The translations under genes and the position numbers were made by a program. 64,000 nt of DNA from Acidobacteriota bacterium (GTDB taxonomy: Bacteria; Acidobacteriota; Terriglobia; Acidiferrales; UBA7541), in the NCBI GenBank assembly GCA_021818865.1, contig JAKASX010000004.1:37684-101683 (forward strand), in the 5' to 3' direction. Shown here one piece after another: positions 1 through 9,461 of the stretch. The notes beneath the pieces were generated by a model. That model searched no databases. It was not told the DNA's origin and worked only from the letters and a program-made list of their open reading frames with translations. Every line of letters begins with the position of its first letter. Position 1 is the stretch's first letter.

Positions 1-759
1 ATGCCAGTCGTTGAGTAATCCCCGAACGAGATTCGCGCGCCAGGGGTTGTGGCGAGCAAACGAGAAGCGGGATTTGGACAAGCCCTCAATTTGCTCGAGG
101 ACGCGGCGGTGCACCGGGCTCAGTGGCTCAATGCGCCCAGAATCGTCGTGAACGATGCCGGCGGTGCTGATCAGCCCCAATTCTGTGGCGCGGCGCGCAA
201 TCGTGAGTGCGTCTTCCGGACGATCGGTGTGCGCGCCCACAACCGAATGGATGCTCACGGGGAACTCGGCGAATTCAGCGAGCCAACGGAGCTTCTGGTC
301 GAGGACTTTCAGGCTTTTCTTTGAGGCTTCGTCGGGGAGAACGTTGTCCACGCTTATCTGCATGCGGTCGAGGCCGGCGCGATTGAAGCCGCGGATGCGA
401 TCGGGTGTGAGCAGGTAGCCATTGGTCACGAGGACGGCGATGATGCCGCGCCGGCGAATGGAGCGAATGATCTCGTCGAGCTGGGGATGCAGCAGCGGCT
501 CGCCGCCGGTGAGGGTGATGACCGTGGTGCGTAGCGCGGCGAGCAAGTCGATGCGGTGAATGAGTTCGGCCGTCGGAACCGGCTGCGAGAAATTATCGAA
601 TTCGTTGCAATACGTGCAGGCCAGATTACAGCGGCGAGTGACAACGACGTGGGCGAGCACGGGATGAGCGGGGGACTTCAGGGCGAGCGCAACCATCCGA
701 GCTTCGCGGTAGGTGCGATGCCAGCGTTTGGCCGTGCGACGCAACGAGAACCTAGGCAT
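1..759 (-). CDS. Radical SAM protein, C-terminus beyond the window
   Basis: The frame opens with ATG at 759 and runs off the left edge, giving 253 codons. A basic N-terminus is followed by the 4Fe-4S cluster motif CNLACTYC (Cys44, Cys48, Cys51) and by TLTGGEPLLHP near residue 83, the GGE motif that binds the SAM amino group. Family members use the cluster to cleave SAM and start radical chemistry. The C-terminal region that would show a SPASM or other auxiliary cluster is outside the window, so the substrate cannot be named. The gene lies 61 bases after a flippase-like membrane protein gene on the same strand, so the two may be co-transcribed. Confidence 0.85.
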   Translation of the reverse strand, partial: MPRFSLRRTAKRWHRTYREARMVALALKSPAHPVLAHVVVTRRCNLACTYCNEFDNFSQPVPTAELIHRIDLLAALRTTVITLTGGEPLLHPQLDEIIRSIRRRGIIAVLVTNGYLLTPDRIRGFNRAGLDRMQISVDNVLPDEASKKSLKVLDQKLRWLAEFAEFPVSIHSVVGAHTDRPEDALTIARRATELGLISTAGIVHDDSGRIEPLSPVHRRVLEQIEGLSKSRFSFARHNPWRANLVRGLLNDWH

Positions 760-820
760 TCCATTTGCCTCTCGTTTGACGAATATACACCAGCGCCGTC
801 ACCTTGCGCAGTTCGCTGAT

Positions 821-1894
821 TCAGTCATTTGCACGGGCCGAAGGCTGGGACTCGCCCCCTTGCGGATCAACCGCGGGAGGGCCGGGCGCCTGGACGACGC
901 TGCGTCCCATGCCCCGCAGATAGATGAGCATCCCGAGGCCACTCACCAGAATGCCCCAGATCCTCCAGCAGAGCATCGCTTCGGCGCCACCGCGCAGGGC
1001 GCTGAGGCGAAACAGCGCGTGGAAGGCGACTTCGCCCACGCCGAGGCCGCCGGGGGTTGTCGGGAGGCTGTTGACGACCTGTCCGATGGGAACAATCAGG
1101 CACAGACGCCATGCGAGGCTGGCTGGATGAACGACGAGAACGCCAACGGAGATGACGCCGATGATGGCCAGATTTGCCAGAAGCGAAAGAGCGAGGGCGA
1201 AAAGCAGCGTGGCCCGGCGGCCGCGATACGCAACGATGGCCAGGAGGGCTCGCGTGGCCAGACGCCGAAGTGGGCGAAACCGGATCGCTCCGGCGAGGCG
1301 GTCGCCCGAAACGCGGGAGAACAGGGCCACGAAGAAGATCGCGAGCAGACACAAGCAGATGGCGGAATAGGTGAACAGGAGGACTTTCAAAACGTGGACG
1401 CTCCAGACGAGTTTGAAGAAGAACGGAGCGAACAGGAGCGGTAAAAGAATCAGCGAAAATATGCCGATCAGCCGGTCGAAGAGGACGACGGTAGCGACCT
1501 CGGCGCGGCGGCCTTCGTTTTCGCGGGTGGCGTAGAAGAGTTTTGCCACCGTTCCGCCCGCGGCTCCGGGCAGGAAATTGTCGAAGAACAGCTCGACCAG
1601 GTTTAGTTTTACGGCCGCGGGATATGAAAGGTGCAGACCCTGCGGTGGAAAGAGCAGTGAAAGACGCCAGGAAATCAACCCGATATGAAGGAAAATCAGC
1701 GCGAGCGCCAGCAGCGTCAACGGCCAGGCGGCCAGCAGCCGATCGAGATCCCGCAGACGGATAAAGCCGGATTCGGCGAGATACGCGAGCAGGCCCGCGC
1801 CGACACCCAAACGAAGCAGGGCGAACAGAATACGGCGAGCGGAAGACCTGGGCGCGGCGGGTTTTTGGCCGGGCAGGCGGCCGGAAGCACTCAT
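821..1894 (-). CDS. Lysylphosphatidylglycerol synthase TM-region family (flippase-like) membrane protein
   Basis: A 357-residue polytopic protein with about eight hydrophobic segments after a short basic N-terminus (ATG at 1894). The pattern matches the lysylphosphatidylglycerol synthase transmembrane family: LFFDNFLPGAAGG near residue 102 and the PTTPGGLGVGEVAFHAL signature near residue 280. There is no soluble aminoacyl-transferase domain, so this is the flippase-like part alone. Stand-alone members often sit beside glycosyltransferases or radical SAM genes and are thought to move lipid-linked compounds. Here the radical SAM gene is directly downstream. Family assignment is firm; the substrate is unknown. 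Confidence 0.8.
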   Translation of the reverse strand: MSASGRLPGQKPAAPRSSARRILFALLRLGVGAGLLAYLAESGFIRLRDLDRLLAAWPLTLLALALIFLHIGLISWRLSLLFPPQGLHLSYPAAVKLNLVELFFDNFLPGAAGGTVAKLFYATRENEGRRAEVATVVLFDRLIGIFSLILLPLLFAPFFFKLVWSVHVLKVLLFTYSAICLCLLAIFFVALFSRVSGDRLAGAIRFRPLRRLATRALLAIVAYRGRRATLLFALALSLLANLAIIGVISVGVLVVHPASLAWRLCLIVPIGQVVNSLPTTPGGLGVGEVAFHALFRLSALRGGAEAMLCWRIWGILVSGLGMLIYLRGMGRSVVQAPGPPAVDPQGGESQPSARAND

Positions 1895-2061
1895 GCGGAT
1901 TCACTCCCGGTTGGGACGGGCCGATGGCGCGTGAAGCTTTCCATGTTTCCGGCTTTCCTCCTCGCGATGCAGGGCCGCGTGAACTGTTCGATGCAAAACA
2001 TCTCGTTCGCGCTCACTTTTACAATAAGGCCCAGCGCGGAATTTTGTGAGTGGAGACTGGA

Positions 2062-4239
2062 TTATTTCAGGACGCGGAAGAGGCTGCTGTAATCGTCCGT
2101 CCAGAGGTCGTCGGAAGGGGATGGATGAAGGATTTGGCCGGCGGCTTCGATCTGCTTTTGCGCTTCGAACCCTTGCGGATTTCCCAGCAGAATCCATGTG
2201 GCGGCGAAGATGCCGCGAGGGTGGTCGTCGGGATTCGAGATTTCCACCGCTTCCTTGCCGAGCCGGGCCGCGGCCGCTTCCACGACCGGTTCCAGATTCA
2301 GATAGCGATTCGAGATGTGGACGGCGAGTACGCCGCGCGCTCGAAGATTGCGGAAATAGAGGTGAAACGCCTGGAGCGTCAGCAGATGCACGGGAATCGA
2401 ATCGCCGGTGAAGGCGTCGACGGCGAGAACGTCGAAATGGCGCGGAGCGGATTCGCGCTCGAGCGAAAGGCGCGCATCGCCGGGAATGATTTGGATTTTC
2501 GCCGCTGAATCGCCGAGGAAATGAAATTCCGTATGCGCGAGCAGGACGTCCAGTGGATTGATTTCGTAAAAGGTGTAGCGGTCGCCGGGACGCGCGTAGG
2601 CGGCGATCGTGCCCGCGCCAAGGCCAATAATGCCGACGCGCAACGGTTTCGATCCCTCCAGCGCGCGCAGCGTGACGCCGATTCCCGACGGCGGCCCGTA
2701 ATAGCTGGTTGGCAGGTCGCGCCTGGAGAGCGCTGTAAATTCCAGGCCGTGATCGATCGTTCCGTTGATCAAAACGCGATAGCGGCTGTCGGCGACCATG
2801 GTGGATGGGTCGCTATCCTTCGAAAAAACCAGTTTGAAACCTCCATCCTGCACCCGCAGCACTCCGTAAAAATTCCGCAGGGAGACGAGCGACTGTTCAT
2901 CCTGTCGGCGAACCACAACTACCAGCGCGACGACGAAAACCGCGACGAGAGCTGCGAGACCCAAGCGCACGAGCGGCGAGCGCGTCTTGCCGACGGGGCT
3001 TTTCGGATCGCTCGAATGAACCACGTGAACGAGGATCGCGCACAGCCCGAGCGCGACGGCGAGTTCGTAAAAGCCATTGAAGATGCGCGGCGCGACGAGC
3101 GCGACGAAAATGGCCCCAAGCGCTCCGCCCAGCGAAATCAGCGTGTAGAAGAGCGTCAGATGCTCGGCGGAGGGTTTAAACAGTGCGAGTTCGCCGTGGC
3201 AAAACATGCAGCAGATGAACAGGCCGAAACAGAATAGCGGCAGCAAAACGACGAGCGGCAGCCCGGCGTAGGCCGGCGAAAGCGCGTAAGCCATTCCTCC
3301 CAGCGCAACCACGAGCAGGCGCAAAAACAGGCTTCGGTGATACCAGCGGCTGCTTTCGAAGCACAGGATGAAACTAAGCAGATAGAGACCAAGCGGAAGC
3401 ACCCAGAGAAATGGAACCGAAGCGACGTTTTGCGTGATGTGATTCGTGATCGCGAGGAGCAGGGAACTGCCGCAAGCGGCAAGAGAAATCCAGAGCACCT
3501 GGAGTTTCCAGCCCGGCCGCGGCGCCCGTTCAGGAACAGGCAATGGCAACGCCGTTGCGGCGGGGGCGTCCTTTGCTGCAAGGAGGGCGATCCCGGCGCA
3601 AAGCGCGGCGAGAGCGACGTATGCCACAGACCAGGCGAAGGCCTGGTGGGAACTCGAAATCCAGGGCTCGATGAGCGCGGGATAGGCAACGAGCGCGAGG
3701 AACGAGCCGAGGTTCGACAGCGCGTAGAGGCGATAGGGGGAACGCGAGGGACGCGAGCGCGCGTACCATGCTTGCAAAAGCGGGCTCGTGGAAGAAAGAA
3801 GAAAAAAAGGAAAGCCGATCGTCGCGGCGAGCAGCCACAGAATGTAGAGCGATGGATCAACGCTGGGGCCCGGTTGCCACGAGCTTTTGGGCAGAATCGG
3901 CAAGCCAAAGACGCTGGCGGCAAGAAGCACAGCGTGGATGCGGCCCTGGACGCGGCGCGAAAAATGCCCCGCGAGCCAATGCGCGTAGGCGTAGCCGGCA
4001 AGCAGAGCGGTTTCGAAGAAGACCAGGCACACCGCCCAGACTTCCGCCACGCCACCGAACCACGGGAGAATCAGCTTGGCGATGAGCGGCTCGACGGCGA
4101 AGAGGAGAAACGCAGCGACGAAAATCGTTGCGGCGTAAGCAAATTTCGAATCCCGGACCGTGGGTGGTGCGACGCTGCCGGTGGAGGGTGACTCGGTGCC
4201 GGCCGCGGCTTCGGCCATGGGATTGAGGCTGCTCGGCAT
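2062..4239 (-). CDS. Membrane-fused spermidine-synthase-like protein
   Basis: A 725-residue fusion. Roughly the first 450 residues form about a dozen membrane segments, beginning at FAYAATIFVAAFLLFAVEP. The C-terminal third is a Rossmann methyltransferase-like domain of the spermidine synthase type, with the nucleotide-binding loop VGIIGLGAGTIAAYA, then YEINP, IIPGDARL and VDAFTGDSIPVHLLT. Such fused proteins are common in environmental bacteria and are usually annotated as fused MFS/spermidine synthase. Whether they make polyamines is not established, so the biochemical role is left open. Start ATG at 4239. The gene is divergent from the DUF155 gene at 4349 and leads towards the membrane protein at 1894. 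Confidence 0.8.
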   Translation of the reverse strand: MPSSLNPMAEAAAGTESPSTGSVAPPTVRDSKFAYAATIFVAAFLLFAVEPLIAKLILPWFGGVAEVWAVCLVFFETALLAGYAYAHWLAGHFSRRVQGRIHAVLLAASVFGLPILPKSSWQPGPSVDPSLYILWLLAATIGFPFFLLSSTSPLLQAWYARSRPSRSPYRLYALSNLGSFLALVAYPALIEPWISSSHQAFAWSVAYVALAALCAGIALLAAKDAPAATALPLPVPERAPRPGWKLQVLWISLAACGSSLLLAITNHITQNVASVPFLWVLPLGLYLLSFILCFESSRWYHRSLFLRLLVVALGGMAYALSPAYAGLPLVVLLPLFCFGLFICCMFCHGELALFKPSAEHLTLFYTLISLGGALGAIFVALVAPRIFNGFYELAVALGLCAILVHVVHSSDPKSPVGKTRSPLVRLGLAALVAVFVVALVVVVRRQDEQSLVSLRNFYGVLRVQDGGFKLVFSKDSDPSTMVADSRYRVLINGTIDHGLEFTALSRRDLPTSYYGPPSGIGVTLRALEGSKPLRVGIIGLGAGTIAAYARPGDRYTFYEINPLDVLLAHTEFHFLGDSAAKIQIIPGDARLSLERESAPRHFDVLAVDAFTGDSIPVHLLTLQAFHLYFRNLRARGVLAVHISNRYLNLEPVVEAAAARLGKEAVEISNPDDHPRGIFAATWILLGNPQGFEAQKQIEAAGQILHPSPSDDLWTDDYSSLFRVLK

Positions 4240-4348
4240 GGGGGTACTTTACTCGCGGCGGTCGCGGAAGGCCAAGCGACTGTTGGCAAGTTGGGGAGAG
4301 GGGCTGGCAGCGGGGACGTTTTCCGGCAAAATGGTGATAGAAGGGTCT

Positions 4349-5440
4349 ATGCGCGCCAGAGGCTGCTTTCGAATCATCCTGCTCTACGACGTGGCGGAAT
4401 CCATCAACCTGGAAGACGTGCGGGAACGCCTGGGCCCACGGGCGGAAGCAGTGAGTCCGGTGTTTCCGCGCGGCACGCCGCAATACATGCGATTCGAGCG
4501 GCCGCCGATTGTCGAGCGGGGCGACCCGATCGGGCTCGGGAGCGGAGAGCAGGTGAGCAGCTCGATCAAATACTACGGTTTTGCGGCGGTGGTGGTCGAG
4601 CTGGAGGCGCCATTCGACTGCGAATGGAGCGCGTTGCCTTCGGAGACGCTGCGCTGGATGGACGCGGCGGAACTCGAAAGCAAAACGCGGGAAATGGTGC
4701 GAAAACATCTGGAGCAGGTGGCGCCGGCGATCGTGCGGCCAACCACGCAATGGCTGAAGGAAGACTATTTCGTCGTGGAACTGCACGAGGTGGAAACCGC
4801 GCCGGGACAGCAAGCGACTGCCACGGAATTGCTGGCCGAGCACGGCGCGGAAATCGTGGAACTGGTGCGCGGGGAGACGACGCCGTTGGCGTCGAGGGCG
4901 TCGGAGGAGGTGCTGCAAGGCAGCCTTTCCTATTATCCGTCGGATATGGTTGTGGTCGGATCGTCGGGCGCGGTGGTGTTCGACCGGTCGGAGGACGCGG
5001 CGGCGACGATTCAGGTGCTCGAATACGCGCGGATGCAGCTCTTGGAATTCCGCTATTACGACGCGCTGATGACGCAGGTGCTTTCCGACCTCTACGCGGC
5101 CCTCGAGCGGAAGCGGAACGTGCTGCTCTCGCGCTGGACGCTGCCGCGTGAGGCAAAGCGCTTCAACACGTTCCGGCTTGACGTGATGGAACTGACAGAA
5201 CGGATCGACAATGCCATCAAATTCGTGAGCGACGTCTACTACGCTCGCGTCTACGAGCTGGCTGCGCGACGCATGGGCGTCACCGAATACCGGACCATGG
5301 TGGACGAAAAATTGCGGACGGCGGGCGAGCTTTACGATTTTATGATGGATCAGTTCACCGAAGCGCGGTCGTTCGTGCTCGAATTCGCGATCGTGATTCT
5401 GTTCGTGCTGGATATCGTGCTGCTGCTCAGCGGGAAATAA
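4349..5440 (+). CDS. DUF155 / RMD1-family protein with C-terminal membrane anchor
   Basis: About 363 residues. The body is soluble and charged, and the protein ends in a hydrophobic tail FVLEFAIVILFVLDIVLLL, so it is probably tail-anchored in the inner membrane. The middle section, with SSGAVVFDRSEDAAATIQVLE and the paired helices LLEFRYYDALMTQVL and RMGVTEYRTMVDEKLRTAGELYDF, resembles the DUF155/RMD1 family. Eukaryotic members are mitochondrial membrane proteins needed for mitochondrial translation or meiotic nuclear division. The bacterial function is unknown. The ATG at 4349 has AGAAGGG just upstream; an in-frame ATG at 4331 is an alternative. A terminator-like hairpin follows the stop. 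Confidence 0.7.
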   Translation: MRARGCFRIILLYDVAESINLEDVRERLGPRAEAVSPVFPRGTPQYMRFERPPIVERGDPIGLGSGEQVSSSIKYYGFAAVVVELEAPFDCEWSALPSETLRWMDAAELESKTREMVRKHLEQVAPAIVRPTTQWLKEDYFVVELHEVETAPGQQATATELLAEHGAEIVELVRGETTPLASRASEEVLQGSLSYYPSDMVVVGSSGAVVFDRSEDAAATIQVLEYARMQLLEFRYYDALMTQVLSDLYAALERKRNVLLSRWTLPREAKRFNTFRLDVMELTERIDNAIKFVSDVYYARVYELAARRMGVTEYRTMVDEKLRTAGELYDFMMDQFTEARSFVLEFAIVILFVLDIVLLLSGK

Positions 5441-5451
5441 CTCGGCAAGTG

Positions 5452-5503
5452 GAGCGGCGCCGCGCGGGGGTGGCTTGTTGGACCGCGCAGCGCCGCTCGT
5501 TTT
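5452..5503 (+). terminator. Probable intrinsic terminator after the DUF155 gene
   Basis: A perfect 9-bp inverted repeat, GAGCGGCGC (5452-5460) and GCGCCGCTC (5490-5498), encloses a second GCGCGG/CCGCGC pairing and is followed on the + strand by GTTTTG. It lies 11 bases after the stop codon. The T-run is short, so termination strength is uncertain. Confidence 0.5.
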
Positions 5504-5514
5504 GTCTGCCGAGA

Positions 5515-7689
5515 TCAGTTGTTTGTCGAGACCTTCTCTCCTTTGATCAACACTTTGACGAAGAAATCGGCCGTGGCCTGATAAGCGCGCATCCACGTCT
5601 TCCACATCAGAAACGCGTGAATTTCATCCGGGAAAACGAGGGTTTCGAACGGCACGTGGTATTGGCGCAGCCGCTCGACCAGATCCACGGACTGATTGAA
5701 AGGAACGTTGCGGTCGTCATCGCCCTGGATGAGCAGCACGGGCGATTTCCACGTGGCGATTGAGGAATCGGGCGACGAATTCCAGGCCAGTTTCATCGCC
5801 TGAGCGATATCGGGCGGGCTGCCTTCGTGGCGGCCGAGCAGGCCGAACCAGTGGGTGAGGAACATGGACCAATCGTGGACGCCGTGCATATCCACGCCCG
5901 CCTTGAAAATATCGGAATTGCGGGCGAGGCCCATGGCGGTCAGATAGCCACCGTAGCTACCGCCCCACAGGCCGATGCGACTGGGATCCACGTAGGGCAG
6001 CGCCTGCAGGTATTTTGCGGCAGCAACGATGTCCTGATATTCCGAAGCGCCACGCCAGCCCGCATTCGCCGGATGGCGGAACGCGCGGCCGTACATGATG
6101 CCGGTGCGGTAGTTGACGGAAAAAACGACGAAGCCGAGGCTGACGAGATACTGATTCTCGGCGTAGGCGTAGTGGTAATAATCCATCGGATTAAAGCCGA
6201 GCATCATCTGCCGCATCGGCCCGCCGTGCATGTAGACGAGTGCGGGCGCGTGCTCCACGTTGCCGCGCGGAACGAACAGTTGGCCGTGGAGGGTCAGGCC
6301 GTCGAGACTCTTGAAGATCACCTGCTTCGGCGTGACGAGATCGGCCGAGGGATAGTGGGCGATGAGCTGGCCAGCAATGATACGACGGCCCTCGGGCGTG
6401 ATGAGGTAAGGCATCGCGGGACTGGTGGCCGAAGAACCGAGGCAAAGAGCGTATTTGCCGTCGCCGGTTTCGACGGGGAACCATTCGATCGTCGCGCCCT
6501 GCGTCAGCGCCACGGGCGTCCCGCCAGTGACGCTGACGCGCCAGATGTGCCGGCGGTCCACGTCGTTTTCATTCGAGGAATAGAGCACCGTTTCGCGATT
6601 CGGCGCGACGCTGACGTCCTTGAATTCGTAATCGCCGGTGGTGAGGCGGAGCGGCTCGCCGCCGGAGGCGGGAATCGTGTAGAGATGGTTCCAGCCGTCC
6701 GCAGTGCTGTCGAAGAGAATCCGGTTATCGGCGACCCACTGGAACGATTCGGTTTCGCGCTGGTGCGGAAAAGAATCGTTCATCGCGTCGCCGCTTTGCC
6801 AGATGCGCTGGGCCTTACCGGTTTCGGGATTGCCCACCCAGATGGACCACGGCTCGGGACGCAGCGGAATGATCGGAACTTTGTTTTCATCGCCGTTGAG
6901 CCGAATGAAGGCGATTTCGCGGCCACCGGACGACCAGCGGGGCATGATGTCGCGATCGAAGCTGGGCTCCATGTAGCGGATGGTGCGATCGCCAAACGTG
7001 TAAATGGCGATGAAGCCGTGATCGCCGCGATCGGACTGGAAGGCGATCGATTGGCTGTCGGGCGACCATCGCGGCTGGGAATTGTTGCCGCGAACGTAGC
7101 CTATCGGCTGCGCTGGTTCGCCGCCGGAAATCGGCGCGACCCAAATCTCGCCGCGCGCGGCCCAGGCGGCCATCTGGCCGTTGGGCGAAATTTCGATATC
7201 CTCGCAGCCTTCGTAACCGCAGTCCATCGTGCCGAGCAGGCGCGGTTCGCCGCCGCTATCGACGTCTACGGCCCAAACGTCTTGTTGTGGCCGAATGACG
7301 AGGCTGTTGGGATCCGCGACTTCGCCGACGGAATTGGTTTCAGATCCGCGCGCGTAAACGACGGTGCGGCCGTCCGGCGTAAGGCGCAGGCTGGCGATCG
7401 GCCGGCCGTCGTCTTCGGCGTAACGCGTGACCGGCCGCGCGTCGGTGAAATTCGGGCCGTCGGCGACCCAGACGTTGCGCACGCCTTCGATATTGAAGAC
7501 CCAAGCGATGCGCTCGCCATGAGCCGCGGCGGTGATTTCGTCGGGAAATGCGAAACTCATGAGCTGCTTGAGCGTGGGATGCTGCGCGAAAGCGGGCACG
7601 GCAAGCGCCCCCGCGGCGAGCAAAACGAGCAACGCTCGCGCCCCGCGGGCGATGCGGGCCACGCTTCGACTGGAAACCACTTCTTTCAT
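5515..7689 (-). CDS. Secreted S9-family (prolyl oligopeptidase / acylaminoacyl-peptidase type) peptidase
   Basis: 724 residues from the ATG at 7689, which has GGGAGAGG eight bases upstream. An N-terminal signal peptide ends near VPAFA-QHP, so the enzyme is probably periplasmic or exported. The N-terminal half carries beta-propeller repeats of the TolB/DPP type (for example PRWSPDSQSIAFQSD and MPRWSSGGREIAFIR). The C-terminal alpha/beta hydrolase domain has the nucleophile elbow GLWGGSYGGY, the acid in GDDDRNVPF and the histidine in FPDEIHAF, so the catalytic triad is intact. S9 enzymes of this type cleave short peptides. The start annotated seven codons earlier would lengthen the signal peptide without a better ribosome-binding site. 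Confidence 0.88.
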   Translation of the reverse strand: MKEVVSSRSVARIARGARALLVLLAAGALAVPAFAQHPTLKQLMSFAFPDEITAAAHGERIAWVFNIEGVRNVWVADGPNFTDARPVTRYAEDDGRPIASLRLTPDGRTVVYARGSETNSVGEVADPNSLVIRPQQDVWAVDVDSGGEPRLLGTMDCGYEGCEDIEISPNGQMAAWAARGEIWVAPISGGEPAQPIGYVRGNNSQPRWSPDSQSIAFQSDRGDHGFIAIYTFGDRTIRYMEPSFDRDIMPRWSSGGREIAFIRLNGDENKVPIIPLRPEPWSIWVGNPETGKAQRIWQSGDAMNDSFPHQRETESFQWVADNRILFDSTADGWNHLYTIPASGGEPLRLTTGDYEFKDVSVAPNRETVLYSSNENDVDRRHIWRVSVTGGTPVALTQGATIEWFPVETGDGKYALCLGSSATSPAMPYLITPEGRRIIAGQLIAHYPSADLVTPKQVIFKSLDGLTLHGQLFVPRGNVEHAPALVYMHGGPMRQMMLGFNPMDYYHYAYAENQYLVSLGFVVFSVNYRTGIMYGRAFRHPANAGWRGASEYQDIVAAAKYLQALPYVDPSRIGLWGGSYGGYLTAMGLARNSDIFKAGVDMHGVHDWSMFLTHWFGLLGRHEGSPPDIAQAMKLAWNSSPDSSIATWKSPVLLIQGDDDRNVPFNQSVDLVERLRQYHVPFETLVFPDEIHAFLMWKTWMRAYQATADFFVKVLIKGEKVSTNN

Positions 7690-7779
7690 GGGCACCTCTC
7701 CCTGTGGCATTGGCTGGCGAGCCGAATCATACGACGGATAGTGGGGATTGCAAGACGGTTTGACGAGGGAAGTGGCAAA

Positions 7780-8982
7780 TCAGCCGGACGCGGCGCCAGT
7801 CGAGATGGCCGATTCGATTTCTTCGCTGGAAAGGCCGAGCGAGGCCAAAACCTCGCGGGTATGCTCTCCGAGCGCCGGCGGCGCGAGCCGATAAGAAACG
7901 GGCGTCGCGCCGAGTCGCACGGGATTGGCGATGCTGCGTGCGCGCCCGATGCGCGAATGCTCGATCTCGACCACCAGTCCGCGCGCCCGCGCTTGCGGAT
8001 CCGCCAAAGCTTCTTCCACGGTTTGCACGAGACCTGTGGGAACCTCGGCCTGCCGCAGCCGTTCGAGCCACGCCGCGGCCGGACGCGAGGAAAAAAGCTT
8101 TTCGAGTTCGGGAACGAGCGCGTCGCGATTCGCCACGCGATCGGCGTTCGTTGCGAAGCGCGGATCGCTGCCAAGCGTGTCCTCGATTTCGATCGCGCGG
8201 CAGAAGCGAGCCCAGAGGGCTTCGGTGCCGACGGTAACGACGAAATAGCGCGCGTCGCCCGCGCGAAACACCTGATAAGGAACGATGTTCGGATGCAAGT
8301 TGCCCCAGCGGCGCGGATGGCTGCCGGCGTTCAGATAGCCGCTCCCAACGTTGGCGAGCCATGCCATCTGCGAATCGAAAAGCGAAACTTCGATGAATTG
8401 GCCGCGGCCAGTGCGCCCACGCGCGACGAGCGCGGCCAGAACGCCCAACCCCGCGTTGTATCCGGTGGTGACGTCGGCGATGGCAATTGGGTAGCGCATC
8501 GGCTCGCCCGAGGGTTCGCCGGTGATGCTCATCGTGCCCGCTTCGGCTTGGGCGATCAGATCATAGCCGGGACGTTCGGCGCGCGGACCGCTCCAGCCGT
8601 AGCCGGTGACGGAAGCGTAGATGAGGCGTGGATGGCGGGCGGAAAGCGACTCGAAATCCAGGCCGCGGCGCTCGAGCGAATCGCGGCGCGGAAGGTTGGT
8701 GAGGAAAACGTCGGCGGTCGCGATGAGCCGGTGAAGCAATTCGAGCCCGCTCGGATGATTGATATCGAGCGCAACCGAGCGCTTGTTGCGATTGTTCGAA
8801 AGGAAATAGGCCGATTCCGAGCCGGCAAAGGGAGGGCCCCAGCCTCGGGCCTGGTCGCCCGTGCCGGGCCGTTCGACTTTGATGACGTCAGCGCCGAAAT
8901 CGCCCAGCAGCATGGCGCACCACGGACCCGCCATTGCCTCGGTCATGTCAATCACGCGAACGCCTTCGAGCGCGGAATTCAT
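7780..8982 (-). CDS. CaiB/BaiF-type (class III) CoA-transferase
   Basis: 400 residues, starting at ATG 8982. The N-terminus LEGVRVIDMTEAMAGPW, the segment LGDFGADVIKVERP and the RNKRSVALDI loop are standard for family III CoA-transferases. The catalytic Asp lies in the conserved PGYDLIAQAEAG context. These enzymes move CoA between organic acids (formyl-CoA, carnitine-CoA, succinyl-CoA and others); the acceptor cannot be read from sequence. The gene stands alone between the S9 peptidase (same strand, 90-base gap) and the divergent M16 peptidase. A TACAAT hexamer ten bases before the start (8992-8997, minus strand) could be its -10 box. Confidence 0.88.
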   Translation of the reverse strand: MNSALEGVRVIDMTEAMAGPWCAMLLGDFGADVIKVERPGTGDQARGWGPPFAGSESAYFLSNNRNKRSVALDINHPSGLELLHRLIATADVFLTNLPRRDSLERRGLDFESLSARHPRLIYASVTGYGWSGPRAERPGYDLIAQAEAGTMSITGEPSGEPMRYPIAIADVTTGYNAGLGVLAALVARGRTGRGQFIEVSLFDSQMAWLANVGSGYLNAGSHPRRWGNLHPNIVPYQVFRAGDARYFVVTVGTEALWARFCRAIEIEDTLGSDPRFATNADRVANRDALVPELEKLFSSRPAAAWLERLRQAEVPTGLVQTVEEALADPQARARGLVVEIEHSRIGRARSIANPVRLGATPVSYRLAPPALGEHTREVLASLGLSSEEIESAISTGAASG

Positions 8983-9461
8983 AAGGCGGCGATTGTACCG
9001 TGATTCCGGCGAGGGCGTCCTGAAATCCAAATGTTATTGCGATTGCCGTGACGAGGTGAGACAGGTCGGCAGCACGCCATGGGGAGTGCGCGAGGCGTTT
9101 TGCCCTGCATCTTGTTTCCGTGCAGACGGTCAAGTGCGGCTCGGACGCGCCGCTAACGCATCGGAGAAACGGACTGCGCTTGTGAGCCACTGGCTTGCGG
9201 CGTGGAACGAATAGCTTCGAGCCGTGCATGTAAGGGAAACCGCTGGGCCGCGGGGTCCTCTTGGCGTGCCCTGCGGAAAATAGAGAAGCAAAACGCGAAA
9301 AGCGAAACTCGAAAATCCCAAGGCTGGATGCGAACGGCCAAATGCGCCGCGCTCGGAGCGAGGCCTGCGCTGCGGATGCGCGCGCTTGACCGTTAGCCGG
9401 GGTTCGGCGAGCATCAAGGGTAGCTGTGCATGAGATCTTCAGGAAAGAGGGAACGGTGGCG
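8983..9461. other. Intergenic region between divergent CoA-transferase and M16 peptidase genes
   Basis: About 480 bases with no convincing gene. The short open frames here lack ribosome-binding sites and family features. ACGGTCAAG near 9126 is repeated in inverted orientation as CTTGACCGT near 9388, about 260 bases apart, but the arms are too short to define an element. The region should hold promoters for both flanking genes. Confidence 0.5.

Noticed and set aside
5827..9003. A 1058-codon + strand open frame opposite the S9 peptidase and CoA-transferase genes
   Set aside because: Long antisense frames are expected opposite GC-rich genes. Both minus-strand genes have full family motifs, and this frame has none.
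9126..9396. A small inverted-repeat element (MITE) before the M16 peptidase gene
   Set aside because: Only nine bases match between the arms, there is no target duplication, and no second copy was seen.
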